DNA of 64,000 nucleotides, from NCBI RefSeq assembly GCF_000424385.1, contig NZ_AUJU01000003.1, positions 1 through 64,000 on the forward strand. The letters are read 5' to 3'. Below, piece after piece: positions 61,241-64,000 of the stretch. The notes below the pieces were generated by a model. It did not search any database. It was not told the origin of the DNA and worked only from the letters and a program-made list of their open reading frames with translations. A program made the position numbers and the translations under genes. The number at the start of each line of letters is the position of its first letter. The stretch's first letter is position 1. This DNA is from Butyrivibrio sp. LC3010 (lineage in GTDB: Bacteria > Bacillota > Clostridia > Lachnospirales > Lachnospiraceae).

Positions 61241-64000
61241 CATGGCAGGTGGTAGTTCATCCGTTGATGTCATGTAAAACTGCTCAACGCGCACACCTGC
61301 CGAGAGAGCATAATACCTTAGTGTATGCTTTCCTCCCCGAAGCTTTACATCGATAAGAGGAACCCATCGCCATATGTTCTCTGCAGAAAATCTCCAGACA
61401 GATTGTCCTCCGTAGAGATCTCTCTCAGAGTATATCTTATCGTCTACACCTATCGTAAAGTGGGCTTTATCTGCATCCCACATAAGAAGCTTTCCCCATA
61501 TTCTATAGGTACCGCCTCTGGTTTCCACATTATAGTGAAGCGAAGGTGCCTTCTTTATGGCACTCATGCCTCCCCAGGTTGTTCCATTGTATCTTTCAAG
61601 AGCCTTTTCATCCCTTATGTACATGGCAAGACCTGTCTCACCGTGTGAAGGAGCATTACAATAATCCCAGCCCTCTCCTTCCGTGTAGGCCATCCTCGAT
61701 TCAGCAAGTGCAGATGCAGCCTCTATGAATATTCTTCCATCCTTTTCCACAGATATGTGTTCACCCTGACCGACTATCTCTGTCGCTGCCATAGGAGAAC
61801 CATAGTGTGATAAGAACTCCATGTGCTCGCCAATCTCAAGGCAATTACCCTTTTGCTTTCTAAAGGCATAATATACGGGTCTTGGTGGAAGCTCATAAGC
61901 TTCTTTTCCGTAGAAATCCCAGCTGAACCCTGCAGCATCAAAGCTTAACGGAAGTCTCAAATCTCCGCCTCTTATACCAAGAGTGTTCTCCTGCCTCTCT
62001 CTTGTATATATAACAAATCTGGAAAAGGAGAAGTACTTATCAACTGCATGGAAAATAATCCTGTGGGATCCGGGTTTAATGTTTGGAAGACGAAGATAAA
62101 GCTTATCCACATTATTCCTTACATTATTCTTCCACTCGCCCTTATAGGCATCATTGGCCTCAGTCTCAATAACCTCTACGGGATTCTCATCAACTGAAAC
62201 TCCAATTCTTATCCTTCCCTTGGAATTAAGCGAAGGGAATCTGTGAAGCTCTAATAAAAATGCTCCTGAGCTTGTAACAGTAACCTCATAGGTAAGAGTT
62301 GCACCTTCTGTCCTTGCTTCAACAAGTGAGCCCCTCTGTCTTCCAAGGTTTGGAATGCGTACCCAGGCACCTGATAAATCTCTTACCATGTCCGCCTCGA
62401 TCCTCAGCATTCCGTCATCCTCCATATGCGGAGGAAATACTATATTGCCCTGTCCAAGAAGAGTGATTCCCCTAAAGAGCTTTGCTTCAACAGGAATGAT
62501 ATGACTTTCCCCTGTCATAAGCGCCATAACATGGATTGAATCCTTTATGGAAACAACGGGATCATCTGTTTTAACCTCACCCTTTTTTGTCAAAAGCTCT
62601 GTCAGATCCGAAACCTGATTCCAGTCAACCTCAAGAAGTAATCTTTCTTCCCCGCTTATCCTGATATCGCCGTGTCCTTCAAAGCCAACCATGCTCTCAT
62701 CTGTTATTCTGAGCCAGGATGGCAGATCAACCGTCACAACAATTTCATTTTCACCTGCATTTGCAATCTCAAACCATTTTTCAACAGGTTTAACAAAAGT
62801 CAGAGCATTTTCCTCATTCTGACAGGTCACTATAAGATGATCCTCTGATTTTCTTATAGGCGGCTTACATGCAGGATGCATTGCTGTTCTCGGCGGAGGG
62901 AAATCCTCAGGCGTCATGACGCCATCCCACTTTCCGTCAGCCATAATGTGATTATAGAAATAAAGCATGCTTCGCCTTGCATGATCAAAGGCCAGAGATC
63001 TTGTGGTATAGTCCGCGGCACTGTGGGTTTTTCCCTGTCTTATGCAAAGATTACTTCTGTCAGCGTAGTAATACATGGCATAAGTATAGTAAGCTGCATG
63101 AATTTTCATAAGAATAAGCTGGAAAAATGCATCCTTCTCATTGTCCGGCAAAGAATGATAAATCCTGTTCCCGGTCTTAAACATATATTCATATCTGTGG
63201 ATTCTGCTTACCGCTTCATCGGTATAAGCTGTCTGGGAAAAGGCGTCAGCATCCATCTGTTCAACTTTTCGAACATTGGTAAGCTGATCAAATTCAACCA
63301 GCATGGGTGCCAGTTTTTTCCCGTGATGACCACTAAAGGTTTCATCTATCCACTTCGCCAGAAAGTCTATTTCATCCGCACAGATAGTGTCTGCTTTTCC
63401 GATATCCCAGGCAAGCTGTGCATAATAGGTCATCTGCTGTTCAAGGGGCTTTATCGCACCGAAATTAGTGACCCAAAGTTTGCGGATACCTTCCTCATAG
63501 GCTTTTTTTAACTCATTCCTGGTCTGGGAAAGCGGAATAGAGCACAGGAAAAGATATGATGAACCCGGCGGTGCCCAGTAGGAATTGTGATAATACAACC
63601 CGTTTCCACCTGATCTTCTCTTCTCATTTTCATTTGGATAGCGCCTTACATGGCCGTAATTGTCATTTACCCAGATCAGAGTAAAATCATCCGGTATCGT
63701 AAGTCCGCCATCATATAGCTCAAGAAGCTCCTTGTAGGGTACAAAAATCTTCATAGGAGTGTAGTCCAAAGTGCTCTCAAGAATCTGCTCCTGTGCCTTT
63801 ATAACATCTTCAAGCAGCTCTATCTTTGCATTTTTAAGCTCTTCTCCTCTCAACCCCGTAAGTGCTACAGGTTCAAACTCAGTATCATTTATCCCTCTCA
63901 TTCCAAGGGTGTAGGTTACTTCATAGTCCCTGGTCTGTTCAACTGCTTCCTGCCAGTATTCTATTATTGCGTCACGGCTCTTCTCAGAAGCGGAAAAATC
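61235..64000 (-). CDS. Glycoside hydrolase family 115 xylan alpha-1,2-glucuronidase (partial, N-terminus beyond window)
   Basis: An open frame of about 921 residues runs off the right edge. A Met codon at 63901 looks like a start, but the reading frame continues upstream without a stop (…YWQEAVEQTRDYEVTYTLG) and matches the GH115 region preceding GMRGIND, so the true start is outside. IWVNDNYGHVRRYPNENEKR, GNGLYYHNSYW and WVTNFGAIKPLEQQM are GH115 core segments. Several C-terminal beta domains follow (about 380-920). The enzyme removes (4-O-methyl)glucuronic acid side groups from xylan. Location in the cell cannot be judged because the N-terminus is missing. Confidence 0.93.
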   Translation of the reverse strand, partial: DFSASEKSRDAIIEYWQEAVEQTRDYEVTYTLGMRGINDTEFEPVALTGLRGEELKNAKIELLEDVIKAQEQILESTLDYTPMKIFVPYKELLELYDGGLTIPDDFTLIWVNDNYGHVRRYPNENEKRRSGGNGLYYHNSYWAPPGSSYLFLCSIPLSQTRNELKKAYEEGIRKLWVTNFGAIKPLEQQMTYYAQLAWDIGKADTICADEIDFLAKWIDETFSGHHGKKLAPMLVEFDQLTNVRKVEQMDADAFSQTAYTDEAVSRIHRYEYMFKTGNRIYHSLPDNEKDAFFQLILMKIHAAYYTYAMYYYADRSNLCIRQGKTHSAADYTTRSLAFDHARRSMLYFYNHIMADGKWDGVMTPEDFPPPRTAMHPACKPPIRKSEDHLIVTCQNEENALTFVKPVEKWFEIANAGENEIVVTVDLPSWLRITDESMVGFEGHGDIRISGEERLLLEVDWNQVSDLTELLTKKGEVKTDDPVVSIKDSIHVMALMTGESHIIPVEAKLFRGITLLGQGNIVFPPHMEDDGMLRIEADMVRDLSGAWVRIPNLGRQRGSLVEARTEGATLTYEVTVTSSGAFLLELHRFPSLNSKGRIRIGVSVDENPVEVIETEANDAYKGEWKNNVRNNVDKLYLRLPNIKPGSHRIIFHAVDKYFSFSRFVIYTRERQENTLGIRGGDLRLPLSFDAAGFSWDFYGKEAYELPPRPVYYAFRKQKGNCLEIGEHMEFLSHYGSPMAATEIVGQGEHISVEKDGRIFIEAASALAESRMAYTEGEGWDYCNAPSHGETGLAMYIRDEKALERYNGTTWGGMSAIKKAPSLHYNVETRGGTYRIWGKLLMWDADKAHFTIGVDDKIYSERDLYGGQSVWRFSAENIWRWVPLIDVKLRGGKHTLRYYALSAGVRVEQFYMTSTDELPPAMV

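Noticed and set aside
63899-63901. ATG as the true start of the GH115 gene
   Set aside because: The frame stays open to the window edge and the upstream residues match the conserved GH115 region, so the gene is partial.

Overview
The window is chromosomal DNA from an AT-rich, low-GC Gram-positive anaerobe of the Clostridia, most likely a Lachnospiraceae member of the Butyrivibrio/Pseudobutyrivibrio type. The evidence is the 5' end of a firmicute-like 16S rRNA gene, a FMN riboswitch in front of the ECF riboflavin transporter RibU, SD-led genes with consensus sigma-A promoters, and GH115/GH105 plant-glycan hydrolases. The genus is an inference; only 169 nt of 16S are present. No insertion sequence, prophage, integrase or CRISPR array was seen.

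Region 1 (1-13.2 kb) is mostly housekeeping. It holds the start of a 16S gene preceded by two tRNA-Ser genes behind a perfect consensus promoter, then a leftward t6A operon (tsaE, tsaB-rimI fusion, rnz, a membrane-anchored unknown, tsaD, ispD). Divergent from it are the FMN riboswitch with ribU and an HD-GYP gene. Then come murA, an M23/LysM/G5 peptidoglycan hydrolase with a tail-anchored coiled-coil partner, and a small alarmone synthetase. Between the last two lies an unassigned, apparently plus-strand structured RNA.

Region 2 (13.2-58.4 kb), almost entirely on the minus strand, is a very large cell-surface polysaccharide locus. It has an initiating polyprenyl glycosylphosphotransferase, an LCP attachment enzyme, several GT2 glycosyltransferases, phosphoglucomutase, a Wzm/Wzt ABC exporter whose ATPase carries a C-terminal extension, and next to it a methyltransferase-kinase resembling the WbdD chain terminator. 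dTDP-sugar genes (rfbA, rfbB, rfbC, a sugar aminotransferase) and a UDP-uronate epimerase supply precursors. Interleaved are a decoration toolkit: two undecaprenyl-phosphate sugar synthases (GtrB/DPM-like), an EamA half-transporter pair, at least five multi-span GT-C-like membrane proteins, two MBOAT O-acyltransferases with four SGNH-fold proteins (one apparently a pseudoenzyme), and a radical SAM/SPASM protein.

Region 3 (58.4-64 kb) has a rightward Wzx-type flippase overlapping a GH88/GH105-like gene, then a leftward GH115 alpha-glucuronidase that runs off the right edge. Extragenic palindromic and direct repeats sit at about 8.3-8.5, 49.56-49.78 and 61.1-61.24 kb.

A working model (inference): a glycan started on undecaprenyl phosphate is extended by GT2 enzymes, capped by the methyltransferase-kinase, exported by Wzm/Wzt, decorated outside by GT-C enzymes and MBOAT/SGNH acylation, and attached to the wall by LCP.
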